A stretch of DNA of 64,000 bases, taken from positions 20,522,001-20,586,000 of the forward strand of contig NC_059503.1 of the NCBI RefSeq assembly GCF_914767665.1, in the 5' to 3' direction. Position numbers and translations under genes: made by a program. This DNA is from Harmonia axyridis. Taxonomy: Eukaryota > Arthropoda > Insecta > Coleoptera > Coccinellidae. Shown in pieces: positions 1-13,300 of the stretch; within the stretch, counting starts at the first letter, position 1; every line of letters begins with the position of its first letter. The notes beneath the pieces are model-generated. The model ran no database searches, was not told the DNA's origin, and saw only the letters and a program-made list of their open reading frames with translations.

Positions 1-1240
1 GTACCATTTGCCCGATGTAATTTTCCTCCTCGACGATTTGGTTCTGGGATACTTTGGCGGCTTCATTCGGAAAAATTATCATGGGATATACGGAATTGGC
101 ACAGATGCCTCTCGATAGATTATACAGCGTATGAGTGAGTAAGTGCGATATACTTAAGAGGGTGATTCTACATAAAAAATAATAACAGTTTGCTATATAA
201 CTTACATTCGCAAATGATTCATATTCCAAGAAAATGGAGTTGAAGTTTCTCAAAAAATTCTCTCAATTTTTCAAATAGAAAAATGTTACGCCAGTAAGAT
301 ATTTCGAACTAAAATTCGTTCAAGTTGCAACAAAAAATCAAATCGTTTTTAAGCAGAATTTTATATTTTACATCATCAAGAACTATCTAATACTTGATAG
401 TATATTAAAAAAATTACAAAATATTCACGCGTATTTTTCATGTCTGATGTTTTTGCGCCACATACGGTAAAAAGGCATGAGAGATTTTTTATAACAAATT
501 AAACAAGCAATTCAAAAATGATATTTAGTTTGAAATAACTCAATAGCGTATATTTCTTTCAATTTTACTCGAACTAATCCATAAAAACATTTATGCAGTT
601 GTTTATTTGATCTTCGGTTTGATCTTATGAAAAGAGAGTTGAAAATAATATTTACGCGATTGTAATGAACTCGATTATCTTTCTGATAATAGCTCTTATT
701 GTCATATCATTAATGTTATTATGTTGCTCTACTGTGATTTTCTATATTCTTTACCTGTTATATAGCAAGGAACATTATCAACTATGATGACATGATCATT
801 GCACAAAATTAGAAGCACACGAAAGTTTTTTTTAGATTATGTTCAGCTTGAATATAAGACAAACTAGTAATAGGTAACATTGATGAAATAAATCGTAAAA
901 TGAAGTAGAAATCATATTGGTGAAACTCACCTAGTCCTTTTCGTATTCCACCTAAAATCTTTCCTTCTATTGTTTGGCGGTTTTTAGGATGTGAAAATCA
1001 TTTTCTTCAGAACTGAACGTATCACTAACGACTGGAGGAATAGATTTGAGTGCAAAATATTCATCTTCAGTTTTTTTTAAATGTGACTGAATTTTGACAA
1101 ACGTCATCGTCAAAATCGTTAAAAACATCTCTCATTTTCTCGATGACAGTGGAATCCTTAGGCGATGTTTGATTTGATTTTCTCGAATGGCACTCAATAA
1201 CTCCTCAAATCAATTCTACTGATGAGATGTGAAAGATGAA
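1..1240. other. AT-rich stretch without recognised gene
   Basis: I see nothing I can name here. The first ~110 bases are open in several frames on both strands, but no splice-site arrangement or family motif supports an exon. The rest is AT-rich with frequent stops. Confidence 0.5.
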
Positions 1241-1244
1241 TACA

Positions 1245-1665
1245 ACTCTCACCAATAATAATTGCCATACGGCAGCACGTGTACTATTTCGAGCAATGAA
1301 TGTGAACAAATCGACACATACTATTTCGATAGACAATCAACTTGTATACTGAAATTTAATCAAAAACACTGGTAACGCAATAAATTCTCTGGTCCCCAAA
1401 ACATTTCTGGAAACTTCGAAAACCCTTATATGATATTCTGTCAAACTTCCAGTGATTAAAAAAAATAAGTCACAAAACGAACTGAAACCGAATAAAAATG
1501 ATCATTTCATTAATCCCCTTAGGGAATGCATTGGTCTATGCGAATAATAAGAAAGATAATTGAAAGGTGATAGATGTAATCAAATTGGCAGCCGGAAAGA
1601 ACGTGGACTATTTTAGCCAATAGAAACAATCAAATTGACACATTCTGGTTCCAGAGACGTCATTT
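1245..1665 (-). repeat. Interspersed repeat family R1, copy 1
   Basis: Read on the minus strand, this segment shares several blocks in order with 7835-8245: a block around TTCTATTGGCTAAAA followed by AGTCCAC, a block with ATACAAGGGTTT-like and GGGGNCCAG motifs, and a block with CTATCGAAATAGTATGT and GCTCGAAATAGTACAC. The copies have diverged and been rearranged. No transposase coding is visible, so it may be a MITE or the non-coding end of a larger element. Confidence 0.55.
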
Positions 1666-3296
1666 ATTCATGTGGAGATGCACGGTTCCAAAACGTTAGG
1701 AATTTGGTTTTTTAAAATCGGTTCTCATTTGTGAATACTGGGATAAATTCAAAAACAATTTATGTAAGAAATATATTATTTTTCAAGAATTCTCTAAAGT
1801 TCATACAACTGTAGGTATGGAGAACAATACAGAATAATGTTAAATGAATTATTTTCCTGGTGTTGGTTGAAAATAATCTGGAGGATCATATTGGAAAAAA
1901 TACTACTGATTCTAAAAAATGTGAATTAAATCTTACATAGCTAAAGAAAAATTGTTCAGTAGCCTAATAACATGTGTCAAACTTATTATTGCAATGATTA
2001 TCTCGCTCATAAGACATTGAAGTAGTTACATAAGTCGTTAGCATTTATTCGCATTTGTACAGCTTTCCTGCGAAGGGATCTAATCTGGCAAGCTTTTCAT
2101 AGTTCTTATTTATACCACTTTCGTCCCCGAAATGAACCATAAATGAAAGGAAACATTGTAGATCGTTACGCTCTACTTTCTCTCTCTCGAAGGAAATGCT
2201 TCTGAATGGACGGGATGAGATCGTATCTACTTTTTCGCTGAAAACACTATTCGATTTTTATGTTATTTCTGAATTATGGAAACAAAATTTACAAACGTAG
2301 ATATTTCCGAAAAATGAGCCTCCCTTCGTTTACATATTCATTCCACCATTTTGCAATTTCATATGTTTTATCCAATTTTTCCTAAGGAAACACTTTTTAA
2401 ATTCTTCAAAATAATTTTAGGAGGTATGATTTTGAGCTTTTTCATCGCTATATTTTTTATCATATTATTTTATATTGTTTATATAAATGATAGAGAATTC
2501 ACTATTATTCATTTAAAATGTTCATATTGGTAATGATAATAATAGTTCAATGTGATATTTTGTAGTCATATTTTTTCCTGCATGAAATTCGTTCTAACCA
2601 TTGAATATACTTATGCTGACTAGCCTCATCTCCTATCACATTTTAAGTTTCAATTCAGTACCGAATTTATAGCAATCATTTAATAAAGTACTTATCTTAA
2701 ATACCTAAGGCTATGTATATTTTGATAATTTAACGAATTTTGCACTCAAAAACAGGGCCGGAGTTAGGGGTTTATGAAAGAGAGGTCATGTTGTTATTTA
2801 TGCTTTTTCAGCAGTACCGCCGAAAAATTCTTTGCCTCTAGCGTCAAAATTGCTCGCGCTGCAAAAGTTACTATTTAATAAAATTTTAAATTTCTATTTA
2901 TTAGGTTTAGAAGATCTTGATTATTTTGGTGTGTTATCAACCCCTAACGAAGTCGTTTAGAAATAACATTTACGATAGGTGTTATTTTTTGGAAATATAT
3001 TTATGCAAGTTTAGTGGTTGAGAATCAGACAAGTTCTTTTCCCATGAATCAAAAAAGGGCGAGTTAAAGCATTTTTTCAGATATTCATGTTGAAACTGAA
3101 AAATCGAATTTTCGTTGGCCCACACGGTAAAACGTGCTCGATTAACTTTATCCTGTATAACTGCCAGTAAATAACGTATTAAAACCAGAATTATATACAG
3201 CAAACTCATCATTATAAAAACGAAAATTCAAATCACAAATATTATCCCATATTCCCTGAATGAAACGCAAAAATAGAAAACTATTCAGGTCACGTG
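1666..3296. other. AT-rich stretch without recognised gene
   Basis: No coding, RNA or repeat feature is recognised. A 60-codon ORF at 2351-2533 is hydrophobic and AT-rich (F/I/Y-heavy), as random AT-rich sequence gives. Confidence 0.45.
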
Positions 3297-3850
3297 TCAA
3301 CCTGTACCGCACGGCAAAAGGACATTACTAGCGTCGATGCTATTCAGACGAGGGAAAAACGGACAAACTGGGTGAAAGGACATAAATGGGTCACGCGAAC
3401 CGCAGATTTCGACCTCGCATAAAAAAAAGGGACGAGGATCCGAACTAGGTCTTTGCATTCGCGACCCATCATTTCGATCCACAGGTGCCCTAATCCTGTG
3501 GATCTTTTCTTCATACATTAAAGTTCAATCAATGAGAAGAACTGGGCCGACCTCAAGGTGGGTCGCAGGTGAACGACTCCGGCTGTCGCTCGGGCCGACA
3601 TTTCCCGGTTCGGCTCAGGAATCGGCCTCCTACAACTCCGGGACGTTCGCCATAAGGAATTGCTATCCGCTGCTAGCGCATTGTTTAGGGTAACACTTGC
3701 GCGATCGAGCTTATGCCTCGGACTAAATGTTGTATCGTTATATCTGCCGATCGATTTTACGCATTTGGTCCTACGAGCCGGATCATAGAATTGGGGAACT
3801 GGGTCTCTGTTTAAAATATTGAACCGGAAAAATTAGGTCCGTAGATTTTC
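3297..3850. other. GC-richer island of unknown nature
   Basis: This ~550-bp stretch has clearly higher G+C and CpG than its surroundings, with runs such as GGCCGACC and CGGGCCGACATTTCCCGG. A 73-codon minus-strand ORF (3297-3518) is open but matches no family I know. It could be an old GC-rich element, a promoter-type CpG region, or a gene remnant; the sequence does not decide. It contains the hairpin at 3476-3504. Confidence 0.4.
3476..3504. repeat. Perfect 10-bp hairpin followed by T-run
   Basis: GATCCACAGG, a 9-nt loop, then CCTGTGGATC form a perfect stem of 10 bp, followed immediately by TTTTCTTC on the plus strand. It looks like a terminator-type structure, but no RNA gene is identified next to it. 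Confidence 0.5.
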
Positions 3851-4646
3851 AGTTCGATATTATATAAAAATAGAAATTTAATAATAATTATAAAGTTTAT
3901 TGGCTTTCAACACAGCCTAATATAATATTCTATTAAATATTTCAAATAAACATAATGAACAGAGGCTCACTAGAGGTTCGCCTGTTAGTTCTGAAAAAAA
4001 CAAAAACTCTCTTCCTTGAACGTCGTGACAACAGTATGCAAAAAAAAAATTTTCGTTTGATATGAACAATAGCACAAATGGAATCATAAAATTTAAAAGT
4101 CTGCTATCGGGTTGAAACTGTCAAAATCTGGTTCTTAATTTCTGTCCAATTCGGGGTAAAAATGTCTTAATCATGATGAGAAAATATTTGTCACTATTCT
4201 TTAGGACACTTAATAACTCTCTGTTTAGGCATGATGGATATAAATAAAAAGGTGAGTTAATCCACACCAACACTCACTGAATTCCCAAATCATTGAAAAC
4301 CTTCTCCATTCAGTAGCCACAATTGTACCTTCCTACTGAATGATCTACTATTTTTTAGTGTTCTATATTACATAGGAAGAAAAGCGAACATTTTGGGTGC
4401 CGAATACCACCAGCATCTCTGATCAACCGTCTTTTGGGTACGTATCGTCTATTGTGCCCTTGAAGAAAACTCAACTGGAAATAGGTATATGCGGTCTCCA
4501 AGGCACATTTGCCGCATGAATGACGAGTACGGATTCATCAAGCCAAATAGCTTGACCAAATACTTGACTTGAAAATCAGCTCTTCTGAAATTACATACTG
4601 GAGCTTGACTAGAATTTAGATATTTATTGTTTGACTTAGATTATAC

Positions 4647-5425
4647 TGATCGCCCAACTGCAAGCATTTTTTTTCAATTTTCTAAGGTATGGAAAATTTC
4701 ACGAACATTTTTCGACAAAAAATTTTTCAGGTGAGATCGAAATTCGGCTAATCAGAGATCGTCAATTCTGGCACCGCTCACCGATTCTTCGTAGAGCTCG
4801 CGGTTTTGAGGAATTTAGAACCCGAAATTTGGAGAAAAATTGAATTTGCCTCGAAAAATCGTTATATCTCCTGTATAATTCGTCACAGACCCCTCAAATA
4901 AAAACGTTTTCAAACATCAAGTTGCCATCTAAGACATACCGAGGTTTCTAGGGCGTAGTTTACGTTCAGGAGATGTTGCAGCCTCGGGGATATTATAAAT
5001 TTTTTTCTCAAAAATTTCAGATTTTTACCTCTAATTTCTGAAATAATGTACTGATCACCCAACTGCAAGCATTTTCGTGATCTACATAGTCGAATGAACC
5101 AATAAAATGATACAATACTTCCATGAAGGAACTTTTATTTTTTTTCAATTTTCTAAGGTTTAATTATGGAAAATTTCACGAAAATTTTTCGAAAAAAAAT
5201 TCTTCGAGAGCGATCGAAATTCGGCAAATCAGAGATCGTCAATTCTGGCACCGCTCACCGATTCTTCGTAGAGCTACGGTTTTGAGGAAATTTGAACTCG
5301 AAATTTAGTAAAAAATTTAATTTCTCTCCAAAAATCGTTATATCTCCCGAATTATTCGTCGCAGACCCCTCAAATAAAAATGTTTTTCAAACATCAAGTT
5401 CCGATCTAAATCATGCTATTATCAA
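4647..5425. repeat. Tandem direct duplication of an unknown ~300-370 bp unit
   Basis: Two head-to-tail copies start with ACTGATCNCCCAACTGCAAGC at about 4647 and 5049. They then share long blocks, including GATCGTCAATTCTGGCACCG at 4757 and 5234, TTCTTCGTAGAGCT, CGTTATATCTCC and CAGACCCCTCAAATAAAAA. Copy 2 carries about 75 extra bases near its start (from about 5072). I see no protein. It may be a short satellite-like array or a duplicated part of an unidentified transposon. The small ORFs at 5123-5633 fall in or beside copy 2 and look incidental. Confidence 0.75.
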
Positions 5426-5429
5426 TTTT

Positions 5430-7125
5430 TCACTACTAGCTGTTTGGAGATATTTGAAAAACATTTTTCAGATATTATCATACACTCCAATGATCAGACA
5501 TTATTGGTTGATTTTTATAAATTCAGAGATTTTGTCACATATTTCCAACAGAACTGTAATAAGTATTAAAACTAAAATCTCTAACATGAAAAAAGTAGTC
5601 ATTAATTTGAAAAAAAGGCAACTTCTAATCTAAGCAGTCGAATAATATTAAGACCAGAAGATTGAGGGGCCTGGAAGATGAAACCTTTAATCCTCGGATA
5701 TTAATCACGTCTAATAACGAGAAGTGAACCAGCTTGAAGCCAATAAAGAACTTCATTCGAGAAAAATGTGGGTGTCAGACCTCTATAATGTTCATGAATT
5801 GATTCAATTAGTGAACAAGCTAAATCATATAGATACTATTATCATATTTATGAAAATGATAGAATGAGTAAAACTCGGTATCCAATTTTGATGAATCATC
5901 AATGCATAAATGTTTTTGAGACCACAATTTTATTTGATGAATTCGAATAAGTTGAAATTATCCAAATATTTTCGGCGACCAATTCGATTTTTTAATGGTA
6001 ATTCAGTTAGATTGTGATCTGAAAAAATTATTGATGTGAACTGTTTAATTCCGCTGAAATAATTTCACTTCATATTGAATATTGACTTCATATGATTGAT
6101 CCGACGTAAGAATTTCAAATTTGATGGTTAACACTTCTGAAGAGACTATCCTCATACATTCCTCCATTGATTACGAATTTCTATGTTGATGAAAATTAAG
6201 AAAATAACAATTTTCTCATATAATATAGCATTTTACCGAAAACAATGAAAAAACAATAGGTTCATTGAAAGCCTCATCGATCAAATAAATGAAAGAACTG
6301 GACGTTACAGATATTTTCATCATTATGGAATTCCATTAAGAGACCCAATTTCAACATAGTTGAATATAGGCTGGATTCAGTTCTCGCGTGACCTGTTTCA
6401 CCTAACCTACATTTTATACCTATAATGCAAACGCTCTTAGGGAATATATTAAAAGAGAACTTATATCCCTAATGCATGATTCGCAGCAAAGTGTATGGAT
6501 TGAGGAGACAACAGAATTCAGAAATACCATTCTTCATACTTGGATAATGAATCAATAAAAAACTGAAATAAGTACAATTAAAATATAAGAAAATTTCCAC
6601 GTGGATTCTTGTAATGAAGGTATAATTAATTGGAACAAGATGAGTTCTAAAAATGAAAATATATTTGAAATATTCTGCCAATAGTTGCGACACTATGCTT
6701 CACTTCTGAATAGTCCACTCTACAGTAATTAATTCCGGTCTTGAAAGTTGCACCGTATATTCGAAAAGGGTTAAATTTTCAATTTTTCAATGCAAATATC
6801 GACACCAAATTTCAGAAAAAAGCTGTTCCAAGAATGTGCGGACACACATACTGACAGCAAGATTTCCATCCCAAAAGTGATCACAATACTCCACCTTTTG
6901 GTCGAGTTGGAAGCCTAAATATTGATTAACATTGGGCGGAAGCCTGAAATTTATGATCATTGATTCAATATTTCTGATTCTTGACCACATTTGACTGTTC
7001 TGTTTGGTTCATTCTGAAGCGAAATTAGAATAATTTTTGCTCCTCATCAAATAAAGAGATTAACTATCTTACTTTATCCAAAGTTCCTATATTATTCAAT
7101 AAACTGTATTACTACACATTCCACC
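5430..7125. other. AT-rich stretch without recognised gene
   Basis: No gene or structured repeat is recognised. The minus-strand ORF at 6787-6990 contains a residue stretch (YCDHFWDGN) that resembles part of the duplicated unit at 22014-22740 (YCDNFQDEN). Short DNA identity (TCACAATACTNCA) supports a decayed fragment of the same repeat. Confidence 0.4.
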
Positions 7126-7129
7126 CGCA

Positions 7130-7231
7130 AGTTGACTATTTGTATTGTTGTATTTGGGTATATTAAGTGTATTATTTCATTTTTATAGATTTCATAAAAT
7201 AAAATGTATTGTATTCTATTCTATTCTATTT
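7130..7231 (+). mobile_element. Probable 3' end of a 5'-truncated LINE
   Basis: The stretch ends with AAAATAAAATG-type A-rich sequence followed by a short pentanucleotide array (TTCTA repeats, 7212-7231). This is a usual 3' tail of insect non-LTR retrotransposons. No reverse transcriptase coding remains, so this would be a heavily truncated insertion. Its 5' limit is not defined. Confidence 0.4.
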
Positions 7232-7834
7232 ACCTATTTGAACTTCCATACATATGTGATGTATACTTGACTAAAGGCTGAGGCTAATAAGAGAGCAATG
7301 AGTGAAAAACATTCATAGGTAGTTTTGAATTGTCAAGCAAACTTGACAAATTTCGAGATCCCGAATAGTTCTGAATCGATTTTAAACTTTCAAAGTCAGG
7401 AGCTATTGAAGCTGAAAAATTGATTCCTTAAATCATAACAATAGATGAGAGCTTTTATAAAATTCTCCTTTGTAACATTCCTGGAATGGTCTGTCTATTC
7501 ATTCCAGGGCAAAATTACCGACTGCATCAGTATAATGAAAGTTGTCTAGACATCGAATAGTGAAAAATTCAACCGGCCAATCGTCCTACAATGACTGCTT
7601 CTGGTCTATAAATTTCGAACCGATGAGGAAACAGCTATATGCAATAAAACATAAATGGCCGTTTCGGTCATATATTTCGCCTTGGTGAAATCATAAAATC
7701 GAACGAATAAACCAATTAATCTGAATTTAGAGATGACTTTTTCTGCCATCCACAGATTACTGGAATGAATTCTGTGTGATTACGGATGACAAAGATTTTC
7801 GACTGGTAATCTTTGAATCGTAGTTTAATATATC

Positions 7835-8245
7835 CATAATCACTTGAAAGGAGTCGAAATATTTCGATTATACAAGGGTTTTCCAAGTTTTCAGATATTC
7901 ATTTGGGGCCAGGGAATTCATTGTCTAACATTACTCTCAAATAAACCCTGGTATTATACCGGATCGTCTATAGAACCAGAATGTTACGATTTGGGTGTTT
8001 CTATTGGCTAAAAAAGTCCACATTCCGTCTGGGTGCCCATTTATTTTCATTGGCTACAGCTACACACCTCTATCAAATTTTTATTATCTTTTTCGAAAAT
8101 GCATTAGAAAGCAGGGAATTTCATGTCTGACTAATACTTTTCAATGAATTCCGATATGCTAGTTGATAGTCTATCGAAATAGTATGTTTCGATTTGTTCA
8201 CTTTTATTGCTCGAAATAGTACACATGCTGCCGCGTGGCCATAAA
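7835..8245 (+). repeat. Interspersed repeat family R1, copy 2
   Basis: Blocks here match copy 1 (1245-1665, opposite strand) and copy 3 (57696-57850, opposite strand). The first part (TTATACAAGGGTT, TTTGGGGCCAG, and a CGGATCG near 7960) matches copy 3 best. The later part (TTCTATTGGCTAAAA, CTATCGAAATAGTATGT) matches copy 1. Block order differs from copy 1, so at least one copy is rearranged. Confidence 0.55.
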
Positions 8246-8329
8246 CACGAATATTTCACAAATATATCAGTGTTGTGGACATTGTATCTATCATCAATTC
8301 TTTTGAGAAAAAAGAAAAGTAATCAAATT

Positions 8330-8492
8330 TCTGTTTTGCATTCACAAATTAAAAACATTCACTTATTTCTACAATGTAGATTACTGTTTTAGGAAATTAT
8401 GTGAAAACCGCATAAATATCAGTGATTTGTAAGAAGAAATATCTCTAATTTCGTGTTGAACTGAGCAACCACGTGGTGGTGTTCCCTCTCAA
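8330..8492 (+). repeat. Interspersed repeat family R2, copy 1
   Basis: Shares AATTAAAAA, CTACAATGTAGATTA, AGGAAATTAT, GAAGAAATATCTCTAATTT and a trailing CCAC-TGGTG-like block, in order and on the same strand, with 25070-25205. It lies directly downstream of the R1 copy and may be part of the same larger element. No coding content is seen. Confidence 0.55.
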
Positions 8493-9861
8493 CGAACATA
8501 CATAACTACAGCATTCAGAATCCGAACCTAACCAACAATTTTCAAGGTCTGCGGAAATTATCGTGTATATAAACGGACAGAATAGAATTTGAGGAAGGAT
8601 TTGTCATCGGTGTGACGAACCTCATAATTGAAATCATTCTCAGCTCAAAATTCGAACATCACAGATATTATGAATATGGTGAATTGATAGGGCGATATGT
8701 TCGGAGAACTCACATTCAAAATTTGTTCGCCTACCTGAGAAGTAATGCCTATTCATCTTCAAGACTCAGTGTATGTAAACTCCAATTATAAATTCCTCAC
8801 CTCAAATCTTGTTGGAAAGTAACATCTCAATGAATTAATTTGAATTTCTATATGAATAAGTTTCCATTCAATCCATGTCTAAATATAACCCTCAAATACC
8901 CTTTTCCCGCCAGAGAACATTTGAGGGGATAAGTGAAATAGACCTCGTAAGGTATAAGACCGTTTCTCGTTTCTGTTTAATCTCTTTTTTCGTGATGTTT
9001 ATACAAACTTCGAAGAGGCTGTTTGCGAGCTGGTGTGAGAACACATAAGTAGCGTAGCAAGCTTATTAAACTTGGGAGTAAAAGCTCATTCTGAACCGTG
9101 TATTTTCTACTGCGTTGCAATGAAAGCTGGAAACACACGGATATCACGAACTGCACGTTCCGAGTAATAGAATATTATATTTACTCAACGTTTTTATATA
9201 TGGATGGATATCTTACTGAATTTATTATTGCGTGGAATATTCTCAAGTATTCTAAAGTAAAAATTTTCATTTTATTGGTTTGACAGACGATAAATTCTCG
9301 TAATCAGATAATAAACTTAATTATCGATTTGAAAATAAGAATGTTCAATGCAAAACGTATTTTTGTAATTCTCTCTTTTGTGTTTTTCTACTGTACCAGA
9401 CGTATGAACTCTCGTTCATACTTAAATATTAAAAAAACAATTACAATTTTTCGAATTTCTCTTCTTTGAATACCCCGTGAAATTCTTTTTCTTTTGTCGT
9501 TTCACCTTTTCTTCATTCAAAATTGACAGCAAGGTCATTTTCCGGTAACGACATATCAAAAATTTAGCTAAATTCATTGAAAGACACTCAAAACACTCGA
9601 TGAAAAATGTCTGAATACACTCAAAATAACCTGACTAGTATGTATAGATGTAGATCTGGATTCACATGCCTATTTATTGTTTCTAATAACAACTTCAAAG
9701 TTCACAGTTCCCAGCAATTTTAGAGGAATTTCGTAACGGATATAAATCTCTTTGAGTTAATATACATATAGTGTGTTCTGCGCATGCTTATACTTCGTTT
9801 TACTGAACAACTAGATGAAATATGGAATAGGGATTCCAGAGAATATTCAACTCTTTTCTAC
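8493..9861. other. AT-rich stretch without recognised gene
   Basis: Nothing identifiable is seen. A 61-codon ORF at 9098-9283 has no recognisable motif. Confidence 0.4.
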
Positions 9862-10345
9862 AAGGTGCGGCAGAGCCGACTGACGAGTTTAACAGGGCTA
9901 TTTGAAAAAAATGGTAAAAGTTAGAGAAGTTAGGTTTTCTTCCTTCGAAGCAGTAGGAAATATAGTTTTTTTGCTAATCCTACTGGAACTAGATGTCACC
10001 CAGATCGTGTTCTTCAGCAAGTTCTTCCAATTCAGGCTGTAGGAAGGTTTCCACCATTGACACATAACTGCTCAACTACTACTCGAACATCTTGCACATT
10101 TTCAGGTGTTCTTATCGTTCTCGTTCGTCCATGTCCTCGCCCTAATCGTGTACTTCTTATTTCTTCAAGTTGGTGAGCCCTGCAAGTTTTTGATTGTGTT
10201 GAAACGTTGACAGGAATGACGAAATGGCGCAAAAATGCCCGTTGGGTCGCGATCACAGAACGGTTATTTTCTTAAAACGTGCAAACGGCAAAGCCTCGAT
10301 GCACTCCGGTCCAAATCATGGTGCTGAGTAAAAACTACTTACTCT
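9862..10345 (-). pseudogene. Internally deleted Tc/mariner-type transposase relic (HTH plus DDE fragment)
   Basis: On the minus strand the reading starts near 10330 with a helix-turn-helix stretch (VIATQRAFLRHF) typical of an insect IS630/Tc1/mariner group whose N-terminus recognises the element ends. It continues through RTIRTPENVQDVR, the linker to the second HTH. It then jumps to SMVETFLQPELEELAEEHD, which in this family lies just before the second catalytic aspartate, so the first DDE half is deleted. Stops and frameshifts follow. A possible terminal sequence AAGGTGCGGCAGAGCC lies at 9868 on the plus strand; the other end is not defined. Dead copy; the family call rests on remembered motifs. 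Confidence 0.65.
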
Positions 10346-10349
10346 AAAG

Positions 10350-13300
10350 AGCACAAAGACCCCTTTCGCACCTACATGCCCCCCCCCCTCACAACCCGAG
10401 CAATGACCTGTCAAAACTCGTCAATCATCTGCCGCATCCTGTACATAGGAACGCCTCTCAATACTCAACGCAAAAGTGGAACTCACAGGACCGCAGCATC
10501 CCATTTCTTCTAATCCTCATTTGATAAAATTTAGTATAGATATTCGTGTTTGGTCATAAGTGATTTCCTGAGAATATCAGTAAATGAGTCACACTGATTG
10601 GCAGAGTGTCTATTCAAACATTTGTTTTTTTCGGTAACAGCCTACTCAGCAAAAATAATTAAGGGACTTTTTCAATCCAAGACTTTTGAAGTAGTGTGCA
10701 TAGGAAGAGTGAAAAATGGTTGACCCTAAAGCCATAAAATATTTCGTACTGTCTCAAAATATTATGGGGAATTCATTTTATATCTGATCATGAAAATTGT
10801 AGACAAGACACAATCATAAACTAAACGCAATCATCCGAGTTCACTAGAGTGGCAGAAACAATCAACTAATATTTCTTTATGATGAAGATAGGTAGGAATT
10901 CCATAAATCTAGCGTCAAAACCCATGAAAATCACAGTAATATAATACTTTTATGAATTGTCAAGATATATCAACTGCCAGAATAAAACTGAAATTCTTCG
11001 AACTTTGGAGGAATTTAATATTTCAAATCCAATCATTTTCAATTTTATTACACCCCGAACTTGAACTTGCATAGCGCCATTAACTTCTATCTCCCATATC
11101 GATCCTCATCTCATCTCCTTCCCAATGCCGATGAAAACTCGTAAAACTCCATCGGAAAGTTATTCTACCAGGTTATGGCAAATTACGATATTAGCCGAAG
11201 AAAAGAAAGCGAATTGGAACGGGGTCTCTTGATGGCCATTTTTTCGGAGGATATCAGCAAACTTATTCTCATTTATTCAAGGGTAACGTAACCTTAACCT
11301 TTGCATGCCCAAAAAGGATTTTACGTGTTTTCCTGATGTTGGTATTAATCATAATCAAGAATTATGTTCGGGTTGAAATCTCATATGGTTTACTGCTCTC
11401 AAATTTCCTGAAGCGTTCGTGCGAGTTTTCTAGGGTGTAATATTGAAAACGGAAATGGACAGCGGTATCTAGATTTAGGTCAGAGGATACGGAAACAAAT
11501 TCCTTCCCGATAATTTAGTCTGTTTCCAGGCCAACTGCAGAGTACAAACTTGCCAGGAGGAACAATTTTCGAAACCTGGATGAATATTATACTCGTACAG
11601 TCCGCATTTTCACAAGCTGAAAACACTAAAAGGGATGCCACTTTATTCATGGAATAACAACTTCAGCTCCAAGAATAAGTTCAATTCAATGCTCAGGATG
11701 CTGAAGTTGGTAGTAGGAATGTTTTTGAATTGGCATTAAATTTTCATCGAGTTTTAGGAATGGTGTTATAATATTTCACTCTGAAAACATAGTTGATAGC
11801 CACGATTTTATAAAAAAGAACTCTCAAGTTAAAACATCATATAAAATTCTCAATGAATACTTCTATAGGTTCATAAGAATTACTTCTTTCAAAATATTGT
11901 TCAAGATCGATTGATCATATTGTTAAGTTGACATTAATGGTATCAATATTTTGACTTATACATCTGCTTATAAGTATTATTGTGCTTTCCCCTAGCTCAA
12001 GCGACTTGTCACTGATGTTGCAGAGGTATTCGTTCAATTCCCTCACTCAGTTCTATGTATAATATGGTTTTTGAAGTTCACATTTGAAGTTTAATCACAT
12101 AACTGAACATATATGTTCGTATAATGCTTTTTTCAAATGAATATAATATTTACCTCTACTGAGGTATCTCCTATATAGTGTGCCAACATATTCACATAAT
12201 TGGCAAGATGAAACATAAATGACTATATTCTTCATGAAATAAACGAAAAACTTTAAATAATCAGGTACTATATAGCCAAGAGCATCTGGAATGAGTGAAC
12301 TCTAAAAAAGCATTCATTCATTTTATTTCGTTGTTTTAACACGTGGTCGAACTCATCATCTAAAAAATAGGTTTCCAAAAATTACCGCCATCAGTTGGAA
12401 TTAAATCAATACGTATAAGAAAACAGAATTCAAAGCATGGAACCTACATTCAGAATTGATAGCAGAAAAAGTTTTCATGGGTGCATGCATCAAGAACAGA
12501 GGCATTCTTATTCTGCAATATCCTGAAATTGAAGTGGATTGAGTTATAAACCTGGAATTGCACAAGGCAGGATTGCACTTCTGGTATGGGTTTATATTGT
12601 TAAGCCTCCGTTTAATAGTAGTCCGTGATGATACAATAAAATTATATAGGTATATAAAATACTTGACCCTGAAACATTCGCCATAGCGTCAAAACTTTGC
12701 ATTTATACGTTGAATCTAAAAGAGATGGTTCAATATTGTAAAATTCATAGAATAAGTAGAAGAAGCTGAAAATTTACATTGTTGTTTTTGAATAATTTCA
12801 ATCGCAATATTTATTATTTGGAGTAATTATTTTTATACTGCATCATCTATCTATCTAGTATCTCTAGATGAAAAACAAACTTTCTTTCGGATCAGATTGA
12901 GTAAAAATACTCGGCCAATTGATGTGGCTTCCTAATCCTTCCTTGAATATTAATGCTTCACAATACATGTCTTTTAACACTATTATCTTTGAAAATTTTT
13001 AGTTGACGCATACGAAATAAGCACCGTAGATTCAAAAATGTTGAAATTCCTATAAGCATTTATGTCCCAACCCAAATACTAAAGTCGTTTCAAAGTTCCT
13101 ATAATTCCACGTTCGCGCATCAAGACTACCCGAGAGAGAAATAAATGAAATAACTTCAGATTTTAGCAGATATAAATTCGAATTTTCATGAGAATCCAAA
13201 GTTGAATGTGACATATCGAATATCTTAGAATTTCAGGCCTAAACCGTGTTTTATATCTGGAAAAGAAAAAAATGTATGGAAACGTTTACATCCAAAGAGA

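Noticed and set aside
1..110. Possible exon at the left window edge, open on both strands
   Set aside because: Several frames are open at once and no family motif or convincing splice site supports one of them.
3400..3520. Minus-strand sequence with GTTCGGATCC and a T-run, like a tRNA or SINE B box with Pol III terminator
   Set aside because: No A box at the right spacing and no cloverleaf could be folded.
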